Origin: Bubalus kerabau
Lineage: Eukaryota; Chordata; Mammalia; Artiodactyla; Bovidae
Direction: 5' to 3'
NCBI RefSeq assembly: GCF_029407905.1
Contig: NC_073641.1
Span: 14,801,001 to 14,865,000, forward strand
Length of the DNA stretch: 64,000 nt
Positions 11,666 through 23,129 of this stretch are shown here, piece by piece; position 1 is the first letter of the stretch; each line of letters begins with the position of its first letter. The translations under genes were made by a program, and so were the position numbers. The notes below the pieces were generated by a model. That model was given only the letters and a program-made list of their open reading frames with translations, ran no database searches and was not told the origin of the DNA.

Positions 11666-12514
11666 AGCAAGACCCAATCAAAGAGGGGTGGACTTGATCA
11701 AAGAATGAATATAAGCACAAAAGCATTTATATAGGAAAAACAGGATGTGAAAAAGTAATAAGAGGAAGAAGTGTGCCTGAATCTCTGATCCAATCACAGT
11801 TAAGTTAGAATTAAGGTTGAATTTTCTTTTAATTCCTTGCAAAGTTTTTTTTTTTTTTTTTTATGGTGGAATTGAACTCTCAAGAATGAGAGAAGGAAAA
11901 GCACCTTTTGTATAACTTATCAGAGGTTGTAGTCTAACAAGGAATTATCTTTCAAGGCTACACAAAAATAAATCAGACTCTCACTAGGGATATCCTATGT
12001 ATGTCCTTGAACTCCTATCATAATTTATAGACACACACATAGTTCCTCCCTCTGTGTAGTCAAAATAAAATTGGGTACCACTAATTAATTGTACATTATT
12101 AATAAAGCCGTAATCTTGGACATGAACGATCATTACCATAAACAACTAAAAGATGGCCATTATCTAGATCATTTTCTATGTAGTCTTTTGTTATTATCAC
12201 CTGCCTACTCTAAAAAAGGTTTTACTCAATTTAATGTTCACACATTAAAAATGGCCTTAATATTTTATATTTCTGTGGCTTTGGCAAGAAGCCTAGGGAA
12301 ATTAAGCCACTTGGAAAAACCAGTAATTTAGAATTAAACCATCTTAACCAATAGTACAAAAAAGTAATGATTTCTCAAAAAAGATTTCTCCAGCAAAGGG
12401 ATCTGAAATTCCCTGTTTTTGTCCCAAGGAAATTTATCTTATTGAGTCAACATTTCTTAGCATATACGTGGGAAGAGGAAATCAATTCTATTTTAACGCT
12501 TGACAACAGTAATA
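11666..12514. other. unique AT-rich DNA
   Basis: It contains a long T-run at about 11844-11861. I recognise no repeat family or exon. Confidence 0.45.
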
Positions 12515-12600
12515 ATTGCAGTCTCCCCTTTGCCAGGTTTTGGTACCTTAGGCAAGTTGTTAACCTGACTTACTACCTTACTGTCACTCTAAAAGACTTA
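12515..12600 (+). mobile_element. MIR fragment
   Basis: 'ttaggcaagttgttaacctg' resembles the MIR core in sense orientation. The flanks are decayed, so only the core is supported. Confidence 0.45.
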
Positions 12601-13361
12601 CCTGGAGAATAAAATAAAATTAGGCAGTACTATGTCACTTAACAGAGTGGACTCAGTAACAGTCACACAATAAGCATGTTGAAATGAAAGTGCCCGTTTC
12701 TTATTTACCACCTAAATTGACAGCGGCTGTCAATATTCAAGTTCACGATGTCCCACAGGCTCCATAACGCTGGAGAGAGCAGCCACCCTTCATAAAGGCA
12801 TCATCTGCAGAATCACCAGTGGGCACATTCACACTCCAGAACTACAGGAATAAGGTCATTAGAGGCAACAACTTCACCAGCAGTTCTATGGTTCTGGTGC
12901 CCCTCAAATTCACCTCTTTGAATTGTCAACAGTGCTAGATAAAAAATTCTTTAACTCTTTCTTCTCTGAAAATTCACACAAGTACACAAAGAAGGCGCAT
13001 AAAGGGTCAACTGCTTGAATGAAGTGATCATAACTGAGGTAAGAGAAGGGAAGAACCAGATGTCTTTCAGAACATTCTAGTATTTCAAGAAAAGGGAGTT
13101 TGAAGATTTTCTGAAAATTAACAGCTAATGACCTATGAAGTTTTAGTTCAAGACTGGAAAGCAATAACTAGAAGAAAACTAAAGCAAATACTAACCCCAG
13201 CAATGAAAACAAACACACAATTCCTCATGTGGTTACCAAAATATGAAAACCTTCTTCCCATACATACTTATGAACTAGCAGCCCTAAGTATATTATACTG
13301 ACAAAATATTCCAAAGCTTTTCAAATTCTCCTTCATTCATTACTTAACACTGAAATTAGCA
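12601..13361. other. unique DNA
   Basis: I see no exon or recognisable repeat. The 84-codon minus-strand frame at 12910-13164 shows no domain. Confidence 0.4.
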
Positions 13362-13489
13362 ATCCTGTGAAGCACTCAAGGTGGGTATCATGGCTCTCTA
13401 AAAATGAAGAAACTGAGACATTAAAAGCTAAATAGTTTGTCCAAGGCGACAAGTCCAGTTAGTGAGGGGACAGGAATAGAGTTTCCAGC
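13362..13489 (-). mobile_element. MIR SINE, split by BovB
   Basis: The antisense MIR core 'aatgaagaaactgagac', then 'gtttgtccaaggcgac', runs up to the start of the next BovB copy. After BovB, from about 14309, 'aatcagagctattcc' could be the remaining MIR end, which would place the BovB insertion inside the MIR. Confidence 0.65.
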
Positions 13490-13492
13490 TGG

Positions 13493-14308
13493 AATCAAGA
13501 TTGCTGGGAGAAATATCAATAACCTCAGATATGCAGATGACAACACCCTTCTGGCAGAAAGTGAAGAAGAACTAAACAGCCTCTTGATGAAAGTGAAAGA
13601 GAAGAGTGAAAAAGTTGGCTTAAAGCTCAACATTCAGAAAACGAAGATCATGGCATCTGGTCCCATCACTTCATGGCAAATAGATGGGGAAACAGTGTCA
13701 GACTTTATTTTTGGGGGCTCCAAAATCACTGTGGATGGTGACTGCAGCCATGAAATTAAAAGACGCTTGATCCTTGCAAGGAAAGTTATGACCAACCTAG
13801 ATAGCGTATTCAAAAGCAGAGACATTACTCTGCCAACAAAGGTCCGTCTAGTCAAGGCTATGGTTTTTCCAGTGGTCATGTATGGATGTGAGAGTTGGAC
13901 TATAAAGAAAGCTGAGCACCGAAGAATTGATGCTTTTGAACTGTGGTGTTGGAGAAGACTCTTGAGAGTCCCTTGGACTGCAAGGAGATCCAACCAGTCC
14001 ATTCTAAAGGAGATCAGTCCTGGGTGTTCACTGGAGGAACTGATGTTGAAGCTGAAACTCCAATACTTTGGCCACATGATGCAAAGAGCTGACTCATTAG
14101 AAAAGACCCTGATGCTGGGAAAGACTGAGGGCAGGAGGAGAAGGGGGTGACAGAGGATGAGATGGTTGGATGGCATCACCGACTCGATGGACATGGGTTT
14201 GGGTGGACTCCGGGAGTTGGTGATGGACAGGGAGGCCTGGTGTGCTGCGGTTCATGGGGGTCACAAAGAGTCGGACACGACTGAGCGACTGAACTGAACT
14301 GAATTGAA
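13493..14308 (+). mobile_element. BovB (RTE) LINE, 5' truncated, RT C-terminal part
   Basis: This is the 3' quarter of a BovB element and ends with the family signature 'gactgagcgactgaactgaa'. The reading frame runs open to a stop at 14148-14150 and encodes the end of the reverse transcriptase palm, the thumb and the C-terminal region. The catalytic YADD is intact at 13530-13541. The endonuclease and the first half of RT are absent, so the copy is dead. The stop at 14148 replaces an arginine-type codon (see findings). The upstream part of the open frame (13437-13492) is MIR sequence and not BovB. Confidence 0.95.
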
Positions 14309-14788
14309 ATCAGAGCTATTCCTTTACCCCACATAGATTAATTATTGCTGATGAGACGAATGTGACTGCAAGGACTAAAAAGTTTCCACATCACATGCCT
14401 ATAATGCACTTAAAGCTTTGCAACAGAGGAGGCCTATTCCAGGTGTACCCAAGTCATGTGAGAAAACCAAAACCCAAATGATCTACGTTACTACTCAGTA
14501 GAATGTAGAAAATTTGACATTCTATTGCCCTCTTATAACACTTATGCTTTCCATAGGGACAGTACTACACAATGTATAATACTACCAGCTACCGTCCATT
14601 TTAATTAGTTTCAGAATATAAAGTAAACTAATCAGAAACTAAGGTTACCTAGTCACCGGAAATGTTATTCATCAACTTTAGGGACAAAGAGCCAAAACTA
14701 ACCAGCACATACTGACAAGGCTTAGAATTTACAACAATTTGGAAGCCATTGGATTTTAAGATCTAGGTAGACCAAATAAACAATAAGT
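14309..14788. other. unique DNA
   Basis: Apart from the possible MIR remnant in the first 30 bases, I see nothing I can name. Confidence 0.4.
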
Positions 14789-15010
14789 GGGCTACCCAGG
14801 TGGCGCTAATGGTAAAGAATCCATCTGTCAATGCAGGAAACATAAAGAGATGTGAGTTCAGTCTCTGGGTGGGGAAGATCCCCTGGAGGAGGGCATGGCA
14901 ACCTACTTGAGTCTTCTTGCCTGGAGAATCCCCATGGACAGAGGAGTCTGGTTGGTTACAGTCCATAGGGTCACAAAGAGTTGGACATGGCTGAAGTAAC
15001 TTAGCATGCA
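14789..15010 (+). mobile_element. Bov-tA SINE
   Basis: The body is complete, from 'gggctacccaggtggcgc' to 'ggctgaagtaacttagc'. A short insertion lies between the A and B box regions (about 14839-14852). No clear target duplication is visible. Confidence 0.9.
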
Positions 15011-16100
15011 CTGGGCTGAACTTTCTCAGGAAGGATGGGGCGGAGGTAGGTTTAGAAAGGAAAGTGAGAGAGAGAGTACCCTCTGAGAAGGGAAAGTCAA
15101 TTGCCAGGAGAAAAGTCAATATCCAGGAAGCAGAAGAGTACAGAGTGGTCACTAGGGGTTCAGTAGACGTGAGTACTCCAAGAAGACCCATTTCCTCCTC
15201 TCCTTGAGACTGAAGAAATCCTGATCAGGGTCCAAAACAGATCCAATCTGGCCCTGGAATCTCTTCTAAGTGCTCACTAGCTGTTTCAGGGGAGACCCAA
15301 GATAAAATGATAACGCAGCATGGGATCAGATAGCCTGAAGAAAAGAATACTAAGTAGCAATTAATGGTCTCCACGAATATGAAGAATTTTTACAGAGATC
15401 AAAGTAACCAACTGTTTTCATTTTCACTAAAGCTTAAATTGCAAAAAGAGAAAGTGTTTAAGCAGAGCAGTTACTGACACTTAAGACACTGTTACTAGGA
15501 GACCCTCAAATCCTTCTTTAACATTTTTTTTTTTCTCCAAGGATAGAATAAAATGCCTGAAATAAAGTGCCTGAAATGCCTGGAAGAAGTCCTTTTGTGG
15601 TTCTGTTCTGATGAGGAGAATATCATTTTACAGGATAAATTCGCATGTAAGCCTTTTAAACCACATTTTCCCCCAAATGCTCCTGGTATATCCCTGGTCC
15701 CCACATACCAGAAGGGCTGCCTGGCCTTAATGGTCAGTTTTGGTCTAAGAAAGTTCCTTCCCCATCTCTCCCCACCTATCCCCTATCCTAGCTAAAAGTT
15801 CAGAACATCACCCTCATTCCCATTCCGTGAAATCACTGAATGGGAATAATTTTTCTGTAAGTTAACCTTATTCAATATAGCAGTCATGCTTCCTCTTTGT
15901 CTCATTCCAGAAGTACTAGAAAAGATACCATTCTATTTAATACCCATCTAAGAGAGTCTGTGGGAAGGCTGGTTCTTTTCTTGCCCAAAGAAATAGAGTA
16001 AAGTATTAAAAGTCAGCCCCTTTTCATCCTTTTCCTCACCAGAGCACAGGTCACCCCTGTAGGTTCAACCTCTGTGAAATTCAGCTCTACTAAAGGGCAG
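15011..16100. other. unique DNA
   Basis: I see no exon or named repeat. Short frames here have no domain. A T-run lies at about 15523-15534. Confidence 0.4.
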
Positions 16101-16650
16101 CTGTGGGAACCAGCCTGGCCAGAAAGGCTCAGCACATCCAACCTTGGTCTGTAACCATGAACAGAACTGCTTCCAGATAGTGCTTCAAGAGGTATGATTG
16201 CCAGAACATTCCTAAGGTTACTTCATACCTATTTGAGTGGGCATGTCAAAGCTGCTGGCACTCTTGCCAATGTGCCCTGGCACACCTATGTTGGACAGTA
16301 TAGATCACTCACCCTGATCTACTTGGCATGGATGTGCTCGAAGGTAGAAGCACCTGAGTCCAGTGGGAACGGTGCTAAGATAAATCTGAAGCTACCTGAC
16401 CTTACATTGAGAGTGAATCATGCTGTATGGATGTTCAAACATCTGGTAAACCAAAGGCTTACTTGACAGTGGAAAAGTCTGACAACTGTCATGGATCTAA
16501 GTTTTGGACGTAGGGACAGTTCAACTATTTATGCAGCATTATCACAAGCTAATGTTCCGTGCCACATGTATGCACCTGGAGAATTACTGCATCATGTTCA
16601 AATACAACAGAAAATAACTGAATTTAGGACCAGTGTCTTTTTAAAAATCA
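16101..16650. other. unassigned stretch with a diverged internal repeat
   Basis: Two related segments, 16266-16290 and 16548-16572, share about 19 of 25 bases. In the local frames they give related peptides (ANVPWHTY and ANVPCHMY). I cannot place the stretch in a repeat family or gene. It may be an old transposon or pseudogene. Confidence 0.3.
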
Positions 16651-16753
16651 ATTTTCTCCTTAAAAAAAAAAAAAGAAATCAGCTGCTGGAAAACAAAGTT
16701 ATGAAACCAGTTTCAGGTAAGCAATTGAAGTTAGGATTTCCACCCAATCCACT

Positions 16754-16794
16754 AAAAAAAAAAAAAAAAAAGGTTTTTTTTTTTTTTTTTTTTT
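16754..16794. repeat. A18-GG-T21 homopolymer inverted repeat
   Basis: Eighteen A, two G and twenty-one T in a row make an almost perfect palindrome. The frames read across it on both strands are artefacts of homopolymer. Assembly or sequencing error in run length is possible. Confidence 0.8.
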
Positions 16795-17029
16795 AAGGAA
16801 GAACATTCTTTGCACACCTGACTTTCAGCCTTCCAAACAACAGCCAACTCAAAACCCCTTGAGATAAAAAGTCTAAAGTAAGGTTCAAATATTAATGTAA
16901 TGGCTATGCTTTTACAATGTAAATTTTGTGTAAACGCTTTCCATGCATAAGGTACCAAATTAAGTATTTGACAATACCAAAAGTGTCTGTGCTATAATTC
17001 CTGCCCACAGACGTCACACACTCTTACAA

Positions 17030-17064
17030 GGGGAAGAGGGGGTGGGGAGTGGGGAGGAAGGGGG
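17030..17064 (+). other. potential G-quadruplex
   Basis: Five runs of four or five G lie within 35 bases with short purine-rich loops. Plus-strand DNA or RNA could form a G-quadruplex. Confidence 0.6.
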
Positions 17065-17497
17065 AGAAGTTGAGAAATGAAGTGAGGAGAAATTGGAACC
17101 CAGAAAGTAATTTTTTTCAAGAGCATAAAAATGTAAGGGTGAGAGTAGGGAAGAAGCACAGGGAAAGAGCTGATTATGGGCTAAGGAGGAAGTAATCCAA
17201 TTCAAAGCATACAATCGGAATTTTGATATTGTGAAATATGCTGCTTTTAAGTTTCATTCTGGCAGAGGAGCTAATGAAGGAAAACTTTGTCCTAGCAGGG
17301 GACAGCTGAGAAAGACAAAGAGGAGCCCTTCCTTTAAATCTGAATAAAATAGTCTTACTTCCATGACAGATTTTTTAATCTAATTTTCAAATCTCCAAAT
17401 TAGGAAATTCAAATCTTCAGGTTGCTTACTTAGAACAAGACATTTCTATAAAACCTCCATATACAGCTATAATAAAAACATAATAACAATAGTAGGA
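17065..17497. other. unique DNA
   Basis: Purine-rich sequence continues for about 100 bases. I see nothing else of note. Confidence 0.4.
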
Positions 17498-17757
17498 GTA
17501 ATAACTACTAATGGCTGATATTTGTTGAATGCACATTATTAGGCCAGATACTGTTTAAGTACTGAAATATATTAACTCAGTTAATCCTATAAGCACAGTC
17601 TGAGGTTAAGGAATGTTATTATCCCCATTTTACTGATAAAGAAACTAAGGTATAGAGAGGTTACTACCACCCTAAATCACAGAACTACTGTCAGGGCCAA
17701 GACTTTAACCTAGATGGTCTGACTCTAGTGCCCACATTTCTAACCCCCATGCTCTGA
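17498..17757 (-). mobile_element. MIR SINE, near full length
   Basis: Antisense MIR is readable end to end: 'gatatttgttgaatgc', 'aactcagttaatcctat', 'ttatccccattttactg', 'aagaaactaaggtatag' and a final 'ctctagtgcccacattt' block. Confidence 0.88.
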
Positions 17758-18055
17758 TGGAATTTATTGCCACACTTTCCTCTAAAGCAAACTCCAGTAG
17801 GAAATACATCCTCTTACTGTAGTCACGCACACAGAAAGAAGACCTCTCTCCTACACATGGTTCCTGAAACAAAGGACAAAATTATGGTGAATCTACTCGT
17901 TTCTATGAAATACATAGCTAACTCAATGACTACCATTCTGAGGAGACTTTATCCTTCCATATCTACTCTCTTATTAATGATTTCTTTTGGAAAAAAAATT
18001 CTCTAGAGAGGAAGAAAAGCCAAATGATCAACTATGTTTGCCTCTATTGAAACAA

Positions 18056-18526
18056 CCTTTGCTGACAAAGGTTTGTATAGTGAAAACTATGGTTTTTCCA
18101 GTGGTCATGTATGGTTGTGAGAGTAGGGTCATAAAGAAGCCTGAGCGCCAAAGATTGATGCTTTTGAACTGTGGTGTTGGAGAAGACTCTTGAGAGTCCC
18201 TTGAACTGCAAGGGGATCAAACCAGTCCATCCTAAAGGAAGTCAGTCCTGAATATTCATTGGAAGGACTGATGCTGAAGCTGAAACTCCAATACACTGGC
18301 CACCTGATGCAAAGAGCCAACTCATTGGAAAAGACCTTGATGCTAAGAAAGATTGAAGGCAGGAGGAGAAGGGGATGACAGAGGATGAGAGGGTTGATGG
18401 CATCACCGACTCAACAGACATGAATTTGAGTAAACTCTGGGAGTTGGTGATGGACAGCGAAGCCTGGGGTGCTGCAGTCCATAGGGCTGCAGAGTCAGAC
18501 ACAACTGAGCGACTGAACTGAACTGA
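18056..18526 (+). mobile_element. BovB LINE 3' end
   Basis: The copy starts in the RT thumb-coding part ('gctgacaaaggtttg') and runs to the 'gactgaactgaactga' terminus. The frame carries a TGA at 18376-18378 at the same codon as the stop in the 13493 copy, plus frame-disrupting changes near 18150. Confidence 0.93.
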
Positions 18527-19060
18527 TTAAAAGAACTATACAAATGTTTTATTTTTTAATTCTATTGAAATAACTATGCTAATATGTTACGTCCTAATCC
18601 CTAAGAAATATTTTATTTCCTAACTCCTGAAATAATTATTTCTTAGTTCCTAATAATATTCCTAATTTCTAGTTTTATTTCTCTGATCCTTTAGAACTTA
18701 CCAGATTACCTCTGCAGAACTCCTTTGACCATGTGTGTAGCTGTTATTTTGCTAAGTACCAAGTCCAAGCCTTGCCCCTCTGTTCCTGTCCTTATACTCT
18801 AAGAACCAGTAGGACCCTTAGAGGCCAGCAGCAGGCCCTCCATCTCCCACAAGAGTGCAGAGGTGCTGACTTAGCACCAGCAAATTCTGGTTCCCTGCAG
18901 CATTTCTCAACTGTCAAGGTGACCCCTTTCCATAACCCTTCCTCTCACCTACTGTAAGCCCTAAAAAATTAGAGTCCTACTCCTTCCAGGAAGTGGGATA
19001 ACAATGAAAATCTCCCTGCCTATAACTGACAAAGCAACTGTTACACCATCTCGGCCTAAC
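18527..19060. other. unique DNA with a TTCCTAA-like patch
   Basis: At about 18583-18680 the motif 'tcctaa' recurs with variants. The rest is unique, with no exon visible. Confidence 0.35.
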
Positions 19061-19460
19061 CACAAAGAAGGCCAAATGCCAAAGAACTGATGATTTCGAA
19101 CTGTGGTGTTGGAGAACACTCTTGAGAGTCCCTTCGACTACAAGAAGATCAAACCAGTCAATACTAAAGAAATCAACCCTGAATATTCATTGGAAGGAAT
19201 GATGTTGAAGCTCCGATACTCTGGCCACCTAATGCGAAGAGCCAACTTATGGGAAAAGACTAATGCTGGAAAAGGTTGAAAGCAAAAGGAGAAGGGGGGT
19301 GGCAGAGGGTGAAATAGTTGGATGGCATCACCAACTCCACGGACATGAATTTGAGCAAAATCCGGGAGACAGCAGAGGACAGAGAAGCCTGGCGTTCTGC
19401 AGTCCAGGGGGTCACAAAGAGCTGGACATGACTTAGTGACTGAACAGCAACAACAACTAA
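19061..19460 (+). mobile_element. BovB LINE 3' end, diverged
   Basis: It matches the same BovB interval from 'aagaaggccaaatgcc' to 'tgacttagtgactgaac', with more differences than its neighbours and an altered tail ('agcaacaacaac'). Confidence 0.9.
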
Positions 19461-20462
19461 CCTGACTAACTAATTAGACATGTGACTGGCAACTAGCCCT
19501 TCAGGCAATTTTTTATCACTAACTTTTAGCCAAATGTATGTATAAAAAGACACATGCACTTATACCCACACCCACATTCACAGATATACACCCGAATATA
19601 TATGAATATTTATATATACATACATATAAAACAAATGCCTTCCAGGACAATTTATGCACCCGATTTCCAAACACATTTAATTGAACCTACGGTTGCTTCA
19701 GATGAAGTTTCTACTTAATTGGTAACTGCGTGTGAATTATTAACTAGTGCTCTTGGAGAACAGAACATAAAAAGGAAAAGAGGAAAAGAGCTTCTAGTAC
19801 AGCTGGAAGATTCAAGAAATGACTACACGTTTCCTCAATGGTTATACAATAGACTTCTTCCCATTTCTCCAGGTTCACTGTTAGCTTCAAGTGCTGTGGG
19901 CACGCCGGCCTGCACGGCCAGGCAGGAAAAGGGTCACTCAAATGTCTACCCTATTTGGAAGGCAAGATGTTGAAACAGGCTCTGTGGAACAAGCACTGCC
20001 TCGGCTTTCATCTCAAGTGTGGAATGGAACCCACGGATCTCCTTTACACATCCACTCGCCCTACTGTGCCGTTTAAACTAAGCTCCCATATTAGTACCTA
20101 AAACAGTGAGGCCTTCTCTCCAAAATCTAAGAGATTAGGCTGAAAAACACATAACATTTGTATGCCAATACTGTAATTCCTAAGGTATAGTACCTGTCTT
20201 CCCAACTCAAGCCCTCACACTCCACTCTCTCTGAGCATGCTTGGATTCTAGGTCCACATGAACACCAGTTTCTACGTCTTATGTCAGCCCCCCTTCCACT
20301 GCTAAGGGGAACACTAATATTTAACCTTGACCCACTGGTTATCTCCGAGCTAAAAAAGGGAGCTGGATGATGTGTCTCAGGGGTCTAGTTTATCTGGGGC
20401 AAACCAAATCTCAGTCTTAGGTCATCTTCTGAGGACATACAACATTTAATGACTCCCCAAAG
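19461..20462. other. unique DNA
   Basis: CA/TA-rich sequence lies at about 19560-19630. The rest is unique, with overlapping short frames on both strands and no recognisable domain. Confidence 0.4.
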
Positions 20463-20897
20463 TAGTCATTTATGGATGTGAGAGTTGGACTATAAAGAAA
20501 CCCAAGCGTAAAAGAATTGATGCTTTAGAAAGTCTCTCAAGAGACTCTTGAGAGTCCCTTGGATTGCAAGGAGATCCAACCAGTCCATCCTAAAGGAAAT
20601 CAGTCCTGAATATTCTTTGGAAGGACTGATACTGAAGCTGAAACTCCAATACTTTGGCCACCTGATGTGAAGAACTGACTCAATGGAAAAGACCCTGATG
20701 CTGGGAAAGATTGAAGGCAGGAGGAGAAGGGGAAGACAGAGGATGAGGTGGTTGAATGGCATCACCAACTCAATGGACATGAGTTTGAGTAAGCTCCAGG
20801 AGTTGGTGATGGACAGGGAAGCCTGGAGTGCTGCAGTCCATGGGGTCGCAAAGAGTCAGACATGACCGAGCAACTGAACTGAAACTGAACTGAAACA
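20463..20897 (+). mobile_element. BovB LINE 3' end with internal fold-back
   Basis: It starts at 'gtcatttatggatgtgag' and ends 'actgaaactgaactgaaa'. At the codon where other copies carry TGA this copy has AGA (20734-20736), so the C-terminal frame stays open through 20865. At 20530-20554 about 20 bases of family sequence are replaced by a shorter inverted copy of the adjacent sequence. Confidence 0.93.
20534..20554. repeat. perfect 9-bp inverted repeat, 3-nt loop, in BovB
   Basis: 'ctctcaaga' and its complement 'tcttgagag' flank 'gac'. Only the right arm is present in sister BovB copies in this window. Confidence 0.85.
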
Positions 20898-21329
20898 GGC
20901 CTTGGAACATTAATGTTACATATTCACAGATGACCAGGGAAATCTGCTCCAGAGGTGCTGGAGTGCCAGCTAAATCAGCTTTGGGGCATTCTTTCATTAC
21001 TTTAAGTGGTCCTTCAGCCCTGATCCTAACTGGTAGACTTGAAGACTGGTCAACTTAGAGAACAGCAGTTTGAAGACAGATGTCTACTCCATCAGGTCAG
21101 ACACTAGATCTAGGTTACTGTGGGAAACGCTATTACATGTACCTTTTATATGCACGTGGTCAGCAGCCAGCAGAACTCATCGAATGGTCCAAAGAAACAA
21201 AATAACTGCAGGACAGGGGCATCCTGTCAGTTTCTATGTTGATGAGGGTACCTTGCTTCAGTCTACATGATGCCAAAGGGCTAATATCCATAGCTAGAGC
21301 TGAGGCTGAATTAAGGTGTTTAATCTTTT
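20898..21329. other. unique DNA
   Basis: I see no exon or named repeat. Confidence 0.4.
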
Positions 21330-21597
21330 ACTGCTAAGTCACTTCAGTCATGTCCAACTCTGTGCAACCCCAGAGATGGCAGCCCATCAGGCTCCCCCGT
21401 CCCTGGGATTCTCCAGGCAAGAACACTGGAGTGGGTTGCCATTTCCTTCTCCAATGCATGAAAGTGAAAAGTAAAAGGGAAGTCGCTCAGTCGTGTCCGA
21501 CTCTTAGCAACCCCATGGACTGCAGCCTACCAGGCTCCTCCATCCATGGGATTTTCCAGGCAAGAGTACTGGAGTGGGGTGCCATTGCCTTCTCCAT
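21330..21597 (-). mobile_element. Bov-A2 SINE
   Basis: This is a complete dimeric Bov-A2 in reverse. It begins with the complement of the family 3' end ('ctgctaagtcacttcag'), shows the 'gcatgaaagtgaaaagt' linker between the two monomers and ends 'ccattgccttctcc'. Confidence 0.95.
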
Positions 21598-22021
21598 AAG
21601 TGGCAGCCAAAATAATGTTGACAAGACCCTGGAGAAAAAGGAGCTTGTGCTATATAGGACAGTGAGGGAGCTGCTCTTCAATCAGAAGGAAGTGAATACC
21701 CATTTCTAAAACTCAGGGTCTTACTTTCTAACAGAGGTGAGCCTGGGGGCTGAGCCTCACCTAGGGGGTACTTCTTTCTTCCAAAGACCCCACCATTCCT
21801 TTCCCATCTTTCATTCCATCTGTAGCTCCTCAATACCACCAGCCAAGGGAACAGCCAAAAAACAATGCAGAAAACAACAACAGAAAAACAAAGGTCAACC
21901 TTTGCAGAAGAAACACTCAGATGATTTTCTAGCTTACATATGCAATGATTTGTCCCACACCCCCTTCACCTCTTCAGATAAGTAGGTTATTACCAATGGC
22001 ATTCTCCCTCTCAGGCAGTAA

Positions 22022-22202
22022 GAACAATACGTAACATTTATCCCCTCACTCCTGTGCCAGGCACTGTACTGAACGCTATTATGTATTATCTAATTTAACA
22101 GTCTCAAGAGATAGGCCCCACGATTGTCCTCTTTGCCCAGATGCAATGCTGTCAAACAACAGATCTAGAATTTAAACCAGTCACAACTCTAGAGCCCTAA
22201 CT
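22022..22202 (-). mobile_element. MIR SINE
   Basis: Antisense MIR: 'tgtgccaggcactgtactg', 'ttatctaatttaacag', a damaged 'cccagatgcaatgctg' core and 'gatctagaatttaaacc'. Confidence 0.8.
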
Positions 22203-23129
22203 AAACTGAATCCACCTTTATTTTTAGCGTATCTCTTGGTACAATTCCCTGCTCTCAGCATCAGCACTGACATAGCATCTTTCAGGTGTGAAAACTTTTA
22301 GTGTCTAGGTGATTCCTCACACTGCCCTTTGGGGACTCACAAGCATATGAAGGCACTTAAGGAACTATAACTGAGATTACTGACAATGCTGATGAAATTC
22401 ACCTCCATGCCCCCAGAATTTAGGCATCAAGCACTTAAGGCCAGGTGTGCCTGACACTTTCTAATCCATTTCTGGGCTGTGGGTCTATCCATGACTGGCT
22501 CTTGGCTCTGCTTCCTTATGTCCACAGGAAGTGATAGCAGACCCATCCAACCAGACGACTTCATATAGGTCAGGGAACAAGTGTGTTTATGATCTAAAAT
22601 AAAGTCTGGATGCCTGTCTACACATTAAAGCAGTTAAAATACACACAAACACACTAGACTGCCCGGCCGTCCCCTCCTCTTGCCTACTCTCAAGTTACCC
22701 GTCACCTTAACCAATGATCCATCACCTTTATCCAACCCCCAGAATGATCCTATAATGAGGAGTTTATGATGGTAAAGCTATTTGGCGGTGCAGGGACTGG
22801 AGGAGAATGCTAGTTAAGAGAAGAGGTGTGCAGGACAGTGGTGACAATTGAAGGCAAGTTTGTTGTCACGTCATGAATAGGCAATTCGAGAGAAGACAAA
22901 GGACAGACATACAGGTGGGTCAGCATTCAGCAGCCGCACGATTGCCACCACAGATGGTCCCAAAGCTACCCAGACCTTCCCAGAAATTTCCTCTTGTCAG
23001 CCAAGCCGTGCCCTTTAGCATGAGAAGAAGAAACATAAAGCAATTAGGGCTAAGGAGGCATGTTCACAATTAAGCTTGCGGTTGAACAAGGGAAGGATGG
23101 GGTCAAAGCTAAACCAGTAGGGTCTCCTC
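22203..23129. other. unique DNA
   Basis: I see no exon with supporting splice context and no repeat I can name. Confidence 0.4.

Noticed and set aside
13437..14150. 237-codon open frame as a host gene
   Set aside because: From 13493 it is the BovB reverse transcriptase C-terminal part, and the first 56 bases are MIR. It is a truncated LINE remnant.
13634..14194. 186-codon minus-strand frame
   Set aside because: It is the antisense shadow of the same BovB copy. Similar antisense frames recur at 18129, 20490 and 25170 wherever BovB lies.
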